A stretch of 64,000 bases of DNA from Sparassis latifolia (lineage: Eukaryota > Basidiomycota > Agaricomycetes > Polyporales > Sparassidaceae). Positions 1 to 12,444 of the stretch are shown one piece after another. The DNA is taken from the NCBI GenBank assembly GCA_018466975.1, contig CM031561.1, positions 2,170,001 to 2,234,000 of the forward strand, in the 5' to 3' direction. Below the pieces are notes generated by a model that was given only the letters and a program-made list of their open reading frames with translations, was not told where the DNA came from and did not search any database. Made by a program: the position numbers and the translations under genes. The stretch's first letter is position 1. Every line of letters begins with the position of its first letter.

Positions 1-2993
1 GTACAGACTGGTGGTCTTGCGTCGCGGAGGTCTCGTGTTCGGCGGGCTTGGCCTCCTCCTCACCGTGATTCATGAACGTGGTATGGATGGAGGAGTCCGA
101 CAGGCCCCGCCGGATGAGCGTGCGGTCCAATAGCGTGCTCGGACTCGCCTCTTGAGGCTCCGGACGATCGCCTGCCAAGTCGACAGCATCGACCAGGCGC
201 GACAGCCCGATGCGGGATGCTGCGTGTCGCAGCGCAGACCGTCCAACGGTCGCGGCCCCCGATGCCGAGCCAGAAGGCGCACCTGTCCCAGTTAAGCTCC
301 CTTCTCTTACGCCTGGCATAGGAACTGTGAATCCGCGTTGTGGCTTAGGAATCACGATCCACGGATCAACGCTATCCTCAGTCCGTGGTGCCCCGGCGAA
401 GATACCCATGACACTCCGGGAGAGGTTCGTATTGGGCCCATTTGGGACCGGAGCAACTGGCTGCGTCGTGAGGCTCTGCATCGACAGAATGCTGATGCTG
501 TCCTCGCGCTCGGGATGCGCAGAGTAGGTGCTCGTGACCGAGCGCCCGACCGCGGTTCCGCTGAATTCCACGTTCACGGTCATCGCGGATGCGGACAAGG
601 CGGCCTCGCGCTTGGGGACGACGCGGGAGGGGGCGCGGCCACGCCCGCGGCTGCTCGACCGCACGGGAGGCGCGAGTGCCCGAGAGGCGGCCTGTTCGCT
701 TGCATTTGGCCCGGCGGATGGTAGGCCGAGCAGCTTCGAGATCGGAGCCATCCATCCTGGAGCAGAGAGATTCCCAGCGTCTACTCCCGATGTCTCTGCA
801 GTCGCCTTTGCGGGATGCAGCGCCATCTCACTAACCTTGTTCGCGACGCTGGGATCGAGGATGACATCGTTGAGGGTAACGCGCATCTGGCCCATCTCGG
901 CGAACATGTCGCTTGACGAGCTTGAGGAGTGTCCGGAGGTCCCGACGCGTGCATGTCGTCGTGACCTTATCGTCCTCAAGAAACGCTCGGAAGTGCGCAC
1001 GGAGCGCGGCGGACTCGCGCAGGATTCCGCTCACCGTCGTGCGCGAGAGATGGCTCACGTCCGCGCCAACCAGGTGCTGCCGCTTCAGCCGGTCTGTCAG
1101 TGTGAACGCGTCCGCCTGGCTGAGGCGCGTCAGGAGTGTCGTCACTCGCTCGAGGAGCGCGCTCATGACGGTCGAGGAGGGTTGATTATTGTCCATCACA
1201 GAAGATGACTCGGACTGCCCGTCGTGGGGTGAGAATGACGCGAACGAGGACGCCTGGTCGCTATATGCACGCAAGACGGACGACGGGGACTGGCTCTCGC
1301 CGCCATCCGTCTGCACGCCGCGCGAGCGAGTCAGGGGATACAATGTCTTCTGCGCACGTGGATACCCGGGGGATGCCCTCGCATCATCGTCATCGTTCTC
1401 CAAGCTGTCACGCGACGATGGATAGCTTGCACGCGAAAACGACGTCCATTTCGCCTCGCTCGGCATGAGCGAGTCTGCGGGAGACAGCGGCCGTTGTTCC
1501 GTCTCCGGCGTGAGCAGTTCCTGAGTACAGGCTCAGTACAATGCATACAACGACAAGAAATGACTCACGAAAGCCCTTCGAGACGCCCGCTCCATGCTGG
1601 CAGCACGTCGACCCCCACGCAAGGCGGGGTCCAGGGAATGCAGCACCGACGGCGAAGGGGCGGTCCCCACATGGAACACGGGCGACAGCGGGGACGACGC
1701 GGACGACTGTCCGCTGTGCGTGTAGCGATGCCGGGCAAACGACACGTCATTCGCCCGCCGCTCCTGGATCTCTTCCTGCAGTGCCCGCAGCTCCTCGCGC
1801 GACTCTCCGAGTAGGTTCCGCAGCTCCGCGTTATCACGCTTCAGCGCCTCGTTGTCCGTCACCAGGGACTCCAGCACCGTCGTCATCTCCGTATTCTCAG
1901 GCACCATTGCGTGGCCCTGTTGCTGTTGGTACATTCACTCAGGCTCGTGTGAATATGGTGGGACAAAGGGCACTCACCGATTGTTGCAGCTGTGCCAAAC
2001 GCAGACGCGCGTCCTGCAGCACCTCCTGAGACATCACTCGACGATGCGACCGCTGAGCGTCCAGATCCTCACGAAGACGCACCAGTTGAGCCTGCAACTT
2101 GGCTTCGGACGTCAACCCATTAGGGCTCCTCCAGCCGACACCGCAAAAAGCGAAGCCACTCACCGCACTTGTCTCTTAGCATGCTGATCCGCGCCTCTGC
2201 CAGTTTCGCCCGCTGCGCCGCGCTGTCTCTCTCTTGCTGCATGTCGTCCTTCTCCTGCAGCGCGCTCGAGAGCCGGGTCTCCCACCCAATCGAGCGCGCC
2301 TGTTGGGTCGTCAAGCGCGACATGTTGGCGCGAACTTCCTCGAGCTCTTGCAATGTCGTCTTGTTGGATGCTTCGGACATTTCGTTGTTAACTAGAGCCT
2401 GTGTGAGACGCTGAAAGCGCGATCAGTGATACAGGCGAGACTGGTGCAGCTGCATACGGACCTTCTCCAGCACTGCGTTCTGCATAAGATAATGTCAATG
2501 CCATGCGGGGCGCATAATTTACGGTGTGCGCACCTCCTTGACTAACTCCGCAACTCGTGCGTCGACAGGGCCCTCGCTGGTGTCGCTAGCTTCTGTAGGT
2601 ACTGGTGATCGTTCCGACTACAACGAATATTAAGACCGTATATACAGATCAAGAAAGACAAGGACGCACCTCACGCCTTCGCACATACGCCTCATGCCTC
2701 TCTAAGAGAGCTTGCCCGACCTCTAACCGGGACGCCCTTCAGCAGCGACTTGGACGCGACACACGGCGCTCACCTGCACTGAGTACGAGCCTGGCCTCCA
2801 TCTTGGTCTTGTACGCTAGCCACGCCTTGCTCGTCGCGCACTCTTCCTTCCTACAGCAGCACACGGCGACGTGGAGCGGCTCTGGAGAGGACGCGCGCGA
2901 GAAGTTGGCGAGCGCGAGGGTCAGCTCGTCTATCGTGCTCGTCGCGCGATAGAGCGGGGAATCCGGGCTCATTGAGCGGAACGTTCGCAGCAT
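1..2993 (-). CDS. Coiled-coil protein of unknown function, eight exons, 3' end outside window
   Basis: Exons on the minus strand are 2993-2774, 2722-2670, 2617-2534, 2479-2462, 2410-2164, 2102-1978, 1922-1569 and 1520 to the window edge; all seven introns have GT...AG ends and join in phase. The N-terminal ~75 residues include a Cys cluster (CCCRKEEC) followed by long heptad-rich segments such as LVTDNEALKRDNAELRNLL, so a coiled coil is seen directly. The last exon is Ser/Pro-rich with a helical stretch near LLERVTTLLTRL. The product looks like a conserved agaricomycete coiled-coil protein, perhaps cytoskeletal, but I do not recognise a named family. One base near 911 breaks the frame: the reading before it (LLKLVK) and after it (MFAEMGQMRVTLNDV) are both clearly coding but one base out of register; after that the frame stays open to base 1. 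This may be a sequencing indel or a real lesion. A TATATA stretch lies at 3029-3034, about 35 bases before the start codon. Confidence 0.72.
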
Positions 2994-4874
2994 GGTGAAC
3001 TGGGTGGTATAGGGCGTCGCCGGGTGGATATATAGCAGCAGTCGTGTGTATGCGACTATTCAGGTGAGTAGATGAATGAAAGGCACGCTGTTATATGCAG
3101 TGAGTGGGACTGCTGTGACGTGCACTGTCGTTTAATTTCCGCGAAAGCACGTTCAAAGCACAGGAAATAATAAGGAGGAGAGGGAAGGCACAGCCTACGA
3201 GCGTGGTAGAAGATTCAAACCAATCCTGAATTTGCTGAGGATGTCTCTCAGTCTGACCTATTGTTCGATCACATTCTTAGCACGACTCGCCCGAAAAGGA
3301 ATCCCACGTGGTCGGTGGTCTGTGTTGCAATAATCGCACTACCTGACCATCATGCATCACCCTTCGTCTCGGCTGCGATTGAATGCACTCCACTTTCGCA
3401 TCTCTCTCTCCTTGTGGATCCTAGCGGGCTCCTGAATATCTGATAAGTGCGAGGTCTGGTTTTCTGCGACAAACTAACGCGGTAGCCACACCGGCGCTTG
3501 TTCTCAGGCTGCCGGTCTAATATGCCAGTGTATTGCTAAGGATATTCCCACCGATCGACCCTCCAAGGTAACAACAGGCGCTTTATGTGTTGGAAAACAC
3601 ATTCTGGACACGTGATGGGAATGAAATAGCGGAACAGAACAGACTGCATTGTTCCAGCACCGAATAGTAGAGACTTGGTCCAGCAACGATCGACAGGTGC
3701 AGTTCATGACTTCGAATTCTCGGTGCAGCTATTTAGTTGCTTGCAATGTATTCCAGCCTCTTTGTTCCGTCTTTATGTTGTCACTGTAGATGCACGGTCT
3801 CAGCTGCGTGGCAGCCCTGTGTATAGCCACTGCGGCATGCCACTGCCGCGTCCACTGTTCCAGTTCTCCTTGCCCGGATGTGTCCTACTCTCCATCCAGC
3901 CTCATCTGCTAGTTCTGAAGTTGCAACAACGCTATGCCTACCTTGGTTCAAGATAATTAGGAGAGTCCTCGATGGGTCCTGATGTCTCTCGCTGTCGCAG
4001 CACACGCGAATACCAACTCCTCCCGCAGAAAATTTCGCCGGATCGCATTACTAGGGGACGTAAACTTGAATGCGGCGGGCGTGTCAGGGCTCAGAATATT
4101 GACGGACTGCCTACTACAGACATCGCAACTCGAGTTGCGGTTCGTGACGAAAATCTAAAAGCTAGTATAATTGATCACAAAAAAATTGTCTTGAAACTAT
4201 CCCTTCAGCTTTGTGTAGTGCCGCGCATACTGACGATGGCTTGCATGCACGGTGACTTGATCTCCCCGGAAGGAATATTGCGTCCGCGAGAGAGGTGATC
4301 AATGAAGGTGCAGTTGGTGAGTAACATGAAAAATATCTGGTGTATGTTAAATCCGCATGTTTTACGGATATTCCTCATACCCCTCCACCTCGGCTTGGCC
4401 CGCACAGCTGCCGAAAACGGAAGGTGACTTGCTTGAAAAGGAAAAAAAGAAAGCCGTCTATAGCAAGTCCTCTTTCTCGCTGCGTAGAAAGGCGCAATTG
4501 AGTGCGGTCCCTATATATCACACGCGTACCAGTGACCAGTCCCACCGAAAGCGAGAACCCATACATAAGTGCGTGATCACCTACCTACGCGAACAATTAA
4601 TAACTCATTGCAATATTCATGAGGTTGGAGCAGAATTATTGAAGCGTAACGTTGTGGATATTCCGGTCAGTAGGCGTCGCTGCAGCTTTTGGCTTGCTGT
4701 CCCTCAAAAACATGTAATCCGGTTAGAGCGACGATGCCAATCACGTTCGTCGATCAAGACGGTCGACGTTACGTTCGAACGGTCGACGTCTAGGTATTTG
4801 TCCCTGTATTTCTTCGCCATCTCCTATAATACGACACTTTGCCTTCGCGGGTGAACCTCCTATCTCCCGCTATC
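2994..4874. other. Intergenic stretch without recognisable gene
   Basis: Only short unrelated open frames are present, with no splice-joined coding pattern on either strand. It holds the promoters of two divergent genes (the coiled-coil gene and the ankyrin gene). Confidence 0.6.
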
Positions 4875-6953
4875 ATGGCTGCCACAACGCTCACCGCTGA
4901 TGATGGGAAACCCTTCGCGCTCGACGAGTGCACCGCCACTGTCGACATTGACAATGACTACTATGAACATCCGGGCGTCGTGAAGCGCATTTCCCTCAAA
5001 GTGAAGCACCCTGTGCAGACCCGTGCTGTCCTGGGCGACACTACCACCGCCGCCCCCACCAATGGTGAAGAGGAGTGGTTGGACGACATCGACCTCAGCG
5101 ATGACACAGTCGCGTCCGTAACCGCGCTACAGATCAACCGCGCACGTTGCAGGGGCAGCTTCCTGGAGGTGATGGACGACATGTCTCAGGAGCTGCACGA
5201 GTTCTCTGTCGCTCTCTTCAACAAGTTCGGGCACCTCAAACCCGAGCTTGTCGAACACGAGTACCACCGCGGCTCCGGTTGCTGGGGGCGCGAGATGGAC
5301 AATAACATGCTCGTGTACATCGAATCTGTCGAGGTAAAACCTCAGGTGTGTCTGCCCCGCCGCCCGTCCGGGCTCCGCCACCTTCTCATTGCGGGACGCA
5401 CCGTATAGTTCCGTAACAAGGGCGTAGGCTCCTGGGCACTGCGGAAGCTTAGCGAGCGTTTCGCGACACACGCAGACTTCGTCGTCTGCTGGCCGACCCC
5501 TATCGAACGCATCCTCGAGAAGTCAGCATGGGAAGCGCAGAAAAACAAGATCATCGATTTCTTCCGCAAGGTAACCTATTTGCCTCCCATGTCCTCACCT
5601 GCCTATACTCACCCCTGCTGCAGAATGACTTCCGACGCGTAGGGCGTACTGATTTCTTCGCATACTCACCTAACCCGCAACATCCCTCGCGTTCGCTCGC
5701 AGCAACAGATGACGTCGCAGGGCACGAGTATGCCACAGATGAGAGCGAGGACCCAGCTACGGAGGCACGCGTGCTGGATTTCCTCCTTACGGGCGGGCAA
5801 TTGGAGGCACAGCGAGAGCGCGACGCGCAGCACCAGGAGCGCTATCCGTGCACCATGCTATCGCTAAGAGCCTGCATCCCGGTGGCGGCGCTCCGATCGG
5901 AGACACTATTCGCACCGCGTACTCAGTAGACCACGCGTCCGTCCGCAAGAAGGACGACAACGGGATCTCCCCGCTGCACCTCGCCGCTGGCCTGCTGAGC
6001 CTTCCGGCGGTAGAGGCACTGCTCGCACTCCTGAAGAGAGCGGAGTGCGTGAAGATCTTACGCTGAGGGACAACAAGGATGGTGTGACACCGCTCGAGGC
6101 ATGCGAGCACATGATGCGCTCAACGAAGGAGTTTTCCGAGACGATGCTCGGCGTGTGGAACGGCCACCAGGACGAGGGGTTGAAGATCGCCGCGACGTTA
6201 AGGCGGGCTGCGGGCGAGCAGGTGGGTACGGACGACGAGTACATTCGCCAGCGCAAGTGGGGATGCACGTGTGGGCAGTGTGCCGACGGGTGGCTTTCAC
6301 CGCGCATGCGCTACCGTTTGGAATGTACGTCTCGCTTTATTACTGGTTTGGAGCGTAGCTGACTGGCAGCAGGTGCGGCGGAGCTGGACAAGGATATGAT
6401 GGAGACAATGCGCCCACAGTTCCGGAGGGGCCGACCGCTGTCCCTTCTCACCATCCTCGGGGATAGCATCGCGCTGAACTACGTTCCGCAGTATCTGTGG
6501 GGCGTGATCGACCGAGCGTTCTACGACGGCTTGCAGCTCGTGTTCCAGGAAATCGCAGATGTGCTTAAGCAGGGCGCAATCCCGAGCCCACAGCACGTGA
6601 GGCAGCGTGTGGAGGCTGTTGCGCAGAGGTTCTTTGCGGAGGACGGACGTGTTGAGTATGCGTTGGACTTCGTCACGCAAGGGGCGCTCGAGCAGAGCCC
6701 GCTCGGCGACGCCACGTGGGATGAGATGGTGGAGGACGATCTTGCAGAGCGGCACGATGGCGTGTGGGAGGCGTGGCGCAGCTTGCCCCAGTGTGCGAAT
6801 GATCTGGAGTTTGGGATGGTCAGGGAGAGGCTAGGCCTCTCGGGCAGGCAGCGGTGGGGTCCGTATTTGGGCGGGGACGACCACGACGAGGACATGGATG
6901 GTGACGATGACGGCGATGACGACGAGATGGGTGAGGAGGAGGATGAAGCTTGA
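4875..6953 (+). CDS. GNAT-like acetyltransferase fold plus ankyrin-repeat protein, five exons, two frameshifts
   Basis: Exons are 4875-5345, 5409-5570, 5624-6324 and 6370-6953, with introns 5346-5408, 5571-5623 and 6325-6369. The ATG at 4875 is the first in frame. Residues ~135-175, spanning the first intron, read as a GNAT motif A: a strand VYIESVEVKPQ followed by FRNKGVGSWALRKL, matching the R/QxxGxG/A acetyl-CoA loop. Downstream are ankyrin-like units (DDNGISPLHLAAGL; RDNKDGVTPLEACEHM) and a very acidic C-terminus (DDDGDDDEMGEEEDEA). Two single-base deletions are apparent inside exon 3: near 5848 (between ERYP and HHAIAKSL) and near 6035 (between LLALLK and SGVREDLT). Both sides are coding, so either the assembly lost bases here or the gene is breaking down. 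Acetyltransferase activity is inferred from the motif only. Homologous basidiomycete proteins are usually annotated as ankyrin proteins. Confidence 0.72.
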
Positions 6954-7588
6954 AAGGAATTCGCTCTTGGTCAGGCTACGAGGTTTTTGTTTGTACGTTT
7001 ATATGGGTATTGTATGGTCTAGGGAAATACGCATGATTAATGTTGGTCTTTTGCGATCTTTCGAACGAAGTGTAAGACACCCAACGCCGATAGCACAGGA
7101 ATTCACCGAGATGTTCAGCTGGGTTAAGAAAGTCCTCTAGATTTGCTTGTACACAATTCGTACACGGAGTCATGCCAGCGAACCAACTATTCCGATCCGT
7201 TGACAGTCACGCATGTGGGCCGGTGGACATTCAGCGGCTTGCAGTTCAGAGAAGGAATCGTTTATCTCTATGACAGAGGCTGGATGGAGTCCTTGTATGA
7301 GGAGCCGCTGGGAAGTCCCTCGTGGGAACTGCGGAGATCGAACATGCCGACGGCAAAACCGCGCACGAAACTTGCAAAGCAAAGGCATATGTATCGGGAC
7401 ACGTCTCTGGTGCAGGAAATGTGGAGGTAATTAAATTGCAGTACAATGCGAATCTTTCAGCCTTGGTATTTAGAGGGCGGATTGGCTATACAATGCATAT
7501 ATTCATGTGCGCCTTCTGTAGGGCTGCCGTTTGGCCGATGTCAATATTCAAACTCAATGGTTCCCACGGGAGACCGCTCAGACTCGGA
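6954..7588. other. Intergenic stretch, nothing recognised
   Basis: No coding pattern or structural element was seen between the ankyrin gene and the inverted-repeat transposon. Confidence 0.55.
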
Positions 7589-7597
7589 GGCTCCTCA
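7589..7597. repeat. Left target-site duplication of the MULE-like element
   Basis: GGCTCCTCA here is repeated exactly at 8320-8328, directly abutting both ends of the inverted-repeat element. Confidence 0.82.
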
Positions 7598-8319
7598 TAG
7601 TCTCGGAACCAGACGTTCGGTGGTAGCAGGGCATCACGTGAAACTGACAGCGGAGAGCGAAAAAGAGATGCACAGCTACCACCTAGAACGTCTGGTGAAA
7701 TTCGTATAGGCGGGGGGGGGGATTGTCACACTTCGTGACCAGCGCGTCAGGGCGACGTGTCCTACGGGCGATGTGTAGTAGTACGCGTCTTCTGTGTAGT
7801 GTCTGTAGCAATCACGATACATCTTCCCCTCATACATATTCTGCTTCTATGTCCTTGAAGTTGCGTGTGCGAATCTTGTGCGGTGGATCACTCGGCTCTC
7901 GTTGGCGCCCAGGTGTATTGTCAGTGTCTTCGTCTTCGTCATCAGATGAGTCCGCACTATGCTCATCCCAGTCCGGGTCGTCAAGTTCTTCATCATCCTG
8001 CACGGGATCTCCAGCATTAAGCTCTGATAATAGGGTATAGAGGTTTTCAGAACTCATAGGACTCTGGTGTAGCAAGTCCGGGTATCATGCAGAAGGTCCG
8101 GGTATATTGTGTACTACGACATGGTACCTGCTACCTACATCTCTAGACGCGACGCGCGACACGCCTGACGTGCAGAAAGACGCGTCAAGATCACGTGAAT
8201 GTGACAATCCCCCCCCCGCCTATACGAATTTCACCAGACGTTCTGTCTGCGGGCTGTGCAGGTGTTTTTCGCTCTCCGATTGGGGGCCCGCACTGACAGA
8301 ACGGCTGGTTCCGAGACTA
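7598..8319. mobile_element. Non-autonomous inverted-repeat DNA transposon (MULE-like MITE)
   Basis: The ends are inverted copies: 7598 reads TAGTCTCGGAACCAG and the complement of 8319 reads the same. Similarity between the two arms continues inward, with gaps, to about 7740 and 8190; the best-kept block (7689-7727 against 8206-8246) includes GTCTGGTGAAATTCGTATAG and a run of about ten G/C. A perfect 9-base direct repeat GGCTCCTCA flanks the element (7589-7597 and 8320-8328). Long inverted repeats with a 9-base target duplication are the hallmark of Mutator-like elements, so that class is inferred. The interior (7830-8075, minus) has one 81-residue acidic open frame rich in Asp/Glu/Ser that could be a truncated transposase N-terminus or a captured fragment. 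Confidence 0.82.
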
Positions 8320-8328
8320 GGCTCCTCA
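8320..8328. repeat. Right target-site duplication of the MULE-like element
   Basis: Exact copy of the 9 bases at 7589-7597, abutting the right end of the element. Confidence 0.82.
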
Positions 8329-9043
8329 TACGAGGTTCGAGCTTAGCTTCGCGCATAACCTCCCCGAGCGATTCTTCTCAACTTTTGAACTCGTGGGGAA
8401 TGTCTATTCGAAATCCTGGAACAGAGCTGAAGGTACGGGTCAGAAGACGAGACTCCCGGACACAAACAAAGTAATGAAATTCAGGAGTTCACGCGCACAT
8501 TTGCCATAGCGCTACGGTGACTTGGACAAACAGGATACTGCGCAAAGATGCGCGAACTTACAGGCAATTCAATTCCTATCTGTACAACATAGTCCTAGAC
8601 TAATTTCAACCCTATTGTCCCTAGGTTTTGGATGTTCCACTAGTACTGGCCGCTAGGTCTTGCCTCGCGTTACCCAAGAATCTTGCGAGCGTCCGATATT
8701 TTATATCTTCGAGCGCTAAGTTTTTGCCACAGCAAAGGTATCATGTGAAAATTGAACGCTGAGGAAATTAACCCAGCTCGAGAAGTCGACGCTCCTTTAG
8801 CCCTACTCAACAGTAGACTGGCCCAGTTAAGCTCCCGTATGCTCGCTCGACTCAACTCCCAAAGTTCATTGACATTTCTATAGCTCTGTCATCGTAGATC
8901 TTATCGGACTTGCCGAGCGCGGGGTGCTTATTCACCATCGGCCAACTGGGACTAGTACTTAAGGGCCAACCCCACCAGACGCTCTCAGAGCATCCACTCC
9001 ATCAGTCCCCTCACCACCCGCCTTCCCTCCCCCAAATATACAA
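8329..9043. other. Intergenic stretch upstream of the reductase gene
   Basis: No coding pattern seen; presumably the promoter of the gene that starts at 9044. Confidence 0.55.
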
Positions 9044-10468
9044 ATGTCAACCCCAAACGCCGCGTCCTACCTCACCGCTCCCGGGGGAACGTTCACCGTC
9101 AAAGACGCTCCTTACTCGAAACCGGGACCTGGAGAGATCGTGATCAAGAATGCCGCTGTCGCTGTGAATCCAAGTTCGTATCAGCCTTCCACCCAGCTTC
9201 TCTCCTTTCCTTCTTTCACGATATACTTGTTTTCTCTATTTGCTATTTTAATGATAAGGCAATTTGCTGGGACTGATTTCTGATGTGGAACACAGTGGAT
9301 TGGAAAATCCAAACTTTTGGAGCAATCTTGCCGTTTCCAAAGCAGTATCCTGCCGTAAGTCCAGTCTGGCTGAGTCTGAAGGAATGGATGGATGAGGAGG
9401 AGAGGTAGGGAAGATGTTAATTAATTGGATTGGCAATAGATACTTGGCGCAGACGTCGCAGGCGAGGTATATGAAGTCGGTGAGGATGTGACCAGGTTCA
9501 AGAAGGGTGATCGTGTTATTGGGTGAGTTCCGAGTCCGCATGCTCATCTATGACTCTCCATGTTTCCTGCTCCCCATTCCATTTACTATCTACAAGCATT
9601 GACCAAACCGCATCACTACTAACTCCCCTTCCACTCAAAGCAAGTGGTTCCTCACCGCCCGCCCCCAAGACGGCGGTTTCCAGCACTACACCGTTTGTAT
9701 ATCCAGTGTCGTCTCCCCCCTCCCAGCCAGTATCCCCTTCAAATCAGGCTGTGTCCTTCCTCTAGCTCTGTGCACGGCAGCAATGGGCCTCTATCCGTCC
9801 ACTCGCTTGGCACTTCCGCTTCCGCAGCCCACAAAACCGAAGTCTATCAACAAAGTCCTCCTCATTTGGGGCGGTTCCTCCAGCACGGGGAGTGCCGCAA
9901 TCCAGCTAGCCGTTGCCTCGGGCGTTACGGTTATTGCCACCGCATCGAGCAAGAATCACGGGTTCGTCAAGGGGCTTGGAGCGAGTGCGGTGTTGGATTA
10001 TCAAGATGATAAAATTATAGAGAATTTGGTTGAGATGATCAAAGGGGCCGGGGGTGAGTTTGCGGGTGCGCTTGATGCAATCGCTGAGGAGCAGACTTGG
10101 AGGGCTTGTGTGGAGGTTGTCAAAGCCTTAGGAGGCGGTAAGGTCGTGAGTAATTTGCCGACAACCTTTGTGGATGTTCCTGAAGGAGTGGAGGTCTTAC
10201 CTGGTGAGTTGGACTCTTGTTTTCGTGGTGGGGACTCACTAAGACTGATGTTGAAATGTGGGTAGTCAATAATACTTCTGCCATAGTCCAACACAAGGAA
10301 ATCGTCGAAGGCATATGGACGCAGTTTGTTCCTGAAGCATTGAAGGCAGGGACTCTGAAAGCTGTGCCTGAGCCTGTCGTTGTTGGGACAGGCCTGGAAA
10401 AGATAGGGGAGGGAGTTGAACTGTGTAAGAAAGGTGTTTCAGCGGGGAAGGTGGTTGTTGAGATTTGA
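9044..10468 (+). CDS. MDR-superfamily (zinc-type alcohol dehydrogenase-like) oxidoreductase
   Basis: Five exons, 9044-9173, 9296-9354, 9440-9522, 9641-10203 and 10266-10468, join in phase to a product of about 345 residues, normal for this family. The N-terminal GroES-like part shows PGPGEIVIKN, NPMDWKIQ and ILGADVAGEV...GDRVIG. The Rossmann part shows the nucleotide-binding loop LLIWGGSSSTGSAAIQLA, then GAGGEFAGALDAI, and the C-terminus ends GKVVVEI. These are the landmarks of NADPH-dependent quinone or enoyl reductases of the medium-chain dehydrogenase family, including fungal ToxD/LovC-like trans-enoyl reductases. I see no structural-zinc Cys cluster, so it is probably a zinc-free reductase of the cytosol. 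The substrate cannot be told; no polyketide or peptide synthase lies nearby, so a role in a metabolite cluster is not supported here. Confidence 0.9.
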
Positions 10469-10923
10469 GGCGTGTGGGTAACAACATACGACCCATAACC
10501 CGATACGTATGATCATGTACTTATATGTGTGTGGATGGCATACAGTGAATCCAAGCGTTCGGTTCAAGTAGCTCGTCGTTCTAAACACGATAAGCGGTGT
10601 CATTCTTGGTTCTATCCTCGCTGTTTCACTGGGGAGATCGACTCCCTGACTTTGAAGAATGTGCCAAGGAAACTGACAGCAGCCGATGATTTCGAAGGAG
10701 CAAGATTGACACTTTGAACTAGGTGTGCGAGACTAAAAATTGCGAGGATGGGAACTCTGTCGTGCGTAAGTTAACTCCCAAAGTCCATTTCGCATATCAA
10801 ATAGCTACTCATTGTCTCATTTTGTAGCCTTTTACCTCACCCTACTGTTATGGACCTGTCCTGCCGAATGTGACTATACCGATACATACATACATTGTAC
10901 ACGACCGCGGAACGGTACGCGAG
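10469..10923. other. Short intergenic stretch between convergent genes
   Basis: Lies between the stop codons of two converging genes; nothing recognised. Confidence 0.55.
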
Positions 10924-12444
10924 CTACAGAACGATGCATGAGCCCCACCAGGACGCCGCGGGCCTGGGCAGCGCTGACGGCTGCGACTCATAAACGCCAG
11001 GCCGATACAAAGTGGGCTCCCGCGTAGTGAAAAGGAACCAGTGTGGTGCAGGGCTAACCGTATCATAACCGGCCTCTGCGGCCTTTTCGTCCGCGCTACG
11101 GAACGACATGGCGATGTTGCCAGCCACCATCAGACAGTCGATCCACAGGCCGTTGTCGTACAGGAGGACGTCGGTTTCACAATATCCCTGCGTTATGTCG
11201 TCCACACTAAGCTTGGGGTAGGTTACCCCGTCGACGCTGTACAAACGCTCCCCGGCGGCTGAAAAAGGTAGTTAGCCGTTTAAATCAACTCGCAATAAAA
11301 TTACGAATTGACTGACCTAAACCGTCTCTCTCCCATGGTGCCGCACGTAGCGGTTCTATTCCGGCTTGCCAAACCCCCTCGTCTGTCCAAGGGACGAAGG
11401 CGGTGATCCAACCGCTAATAAAATCAGCCTTATATAGCCAATCATGTAGCTGGACTACATGCGTCCAAAATTCGACATCAGGCTCGCCATCGAAAGCGGA
11501 CACAAAACGTCGCAGTATAGGGCGCAGCATCGTCGCCCAGGCACGGGGTTGCCTCCCGAACTCGTCCAGCTTGTCCACTCGTTGCAGGAGCTTCAGCCAG
11601 TCTTCCTTTTCGCCCTCCAAGGTGACAGATGGAATGCCGCAAACGCATGCCATCATGTAGTCGAAGTATCTGCGAGAGAAAAAAAGTTTAGAGAAGCTCG
11701 TGAGCCGACGACAATCGGGGATACGCACGACTTCAGCGTCGTCATCATCAGAGCCGAACATATCGTCGTGTCGGCGGTGGTCGTGGTGGTGAAATCGGGG
11801 AGGATCCACTCGGTGAGTGTCTTATCGACGACCTTCACACAAAAAGGTGAGATAACAACTAAACAACAGTGTGCGATGAGAAAAAACGGCACTGACATTC
11901 TCGCGCAGTTGCTCGGCCATCTGACGCGTCATCTCTCCGAAATCGACCATGTATCGATTTCCTTCGGCAACCACCCTCACCGTTTTCTTCCCCCCGTGCT
12001 CTACGAATTGGCCCCGCAGTTCTTCGGCGTGTGCGTTCACGCTGCGTAGCACCCTGAATGAGCACGACTCCACCGCGGTACGCAGACTCGAATGACACAC
12101 TAGAAACTAAATTGGTTCAATATGGCGATCCAGACATCATCTGGCCTGCAGAACCAACGTGTTTAATCTCTCAGGGGTCAAAGAGCGGATCGCCGGACAG
12201 ACCTTATAACGAGGTTATGATGCCCGCCGTGTGCCCTCATAGCGGCATGGACGAATCCGTTCCCGCAGTATTCCATCGACGGCAGCGCCTCGGGACACAC
12301 TGAGCTCTGAAAGACTTCGATGCATCGTCCTCTCGGACTAAGGCGCGCCCTTGTCAGCAGGTCTTTCGCGTCCTGGACCCTGTCCAGGGACTGCGGATGG
12401 ACAGGCTCGGCAGAGTGTTTTGCGACCTTGAATGTGACAGGCAT
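10924..12444 (-). CDS. DUF4419-domain protein, copy 1
   Basis: Six exons on the minus strand: 12444-12203, 12145-12101, 12041-11897, 11832-11729, 11669-11317 and 11258-10924, all with GT...AG introns in phase, giving about 407 residues. The frame shows the DUF4419 landmarks: MEYCGNGFVHAAMRAHGGHH, then PDDVWIAILNQFSFY split by a tiny exon, VNAHAEELRGQFVEHGGKK, ENVVDKTLTEWILPDFTTTT, CGIPSVTLEGEKEDWLKLLQ, and WITAFVPWTDEGVW. The biochemical role of DUF4419 is unknown; the family is expanded in Agaricomycetes. A close paralogue lies inverted at 29388-31181. This copy ends with a short non-repetitive tail and has all splice sites intact, so it looks functional. Confidence 0.88.

Noticed and set aside
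4357..4854. 165-residue plus-strand frame before the ankyrin gene
   Set aside because: No similarity or typical start context; it ends just before the clear start at 4875.
11459..12049. 196-residue plus-strand frame
   Set aside because: Antisense shadow of the DUF4419 copy 1 exons.
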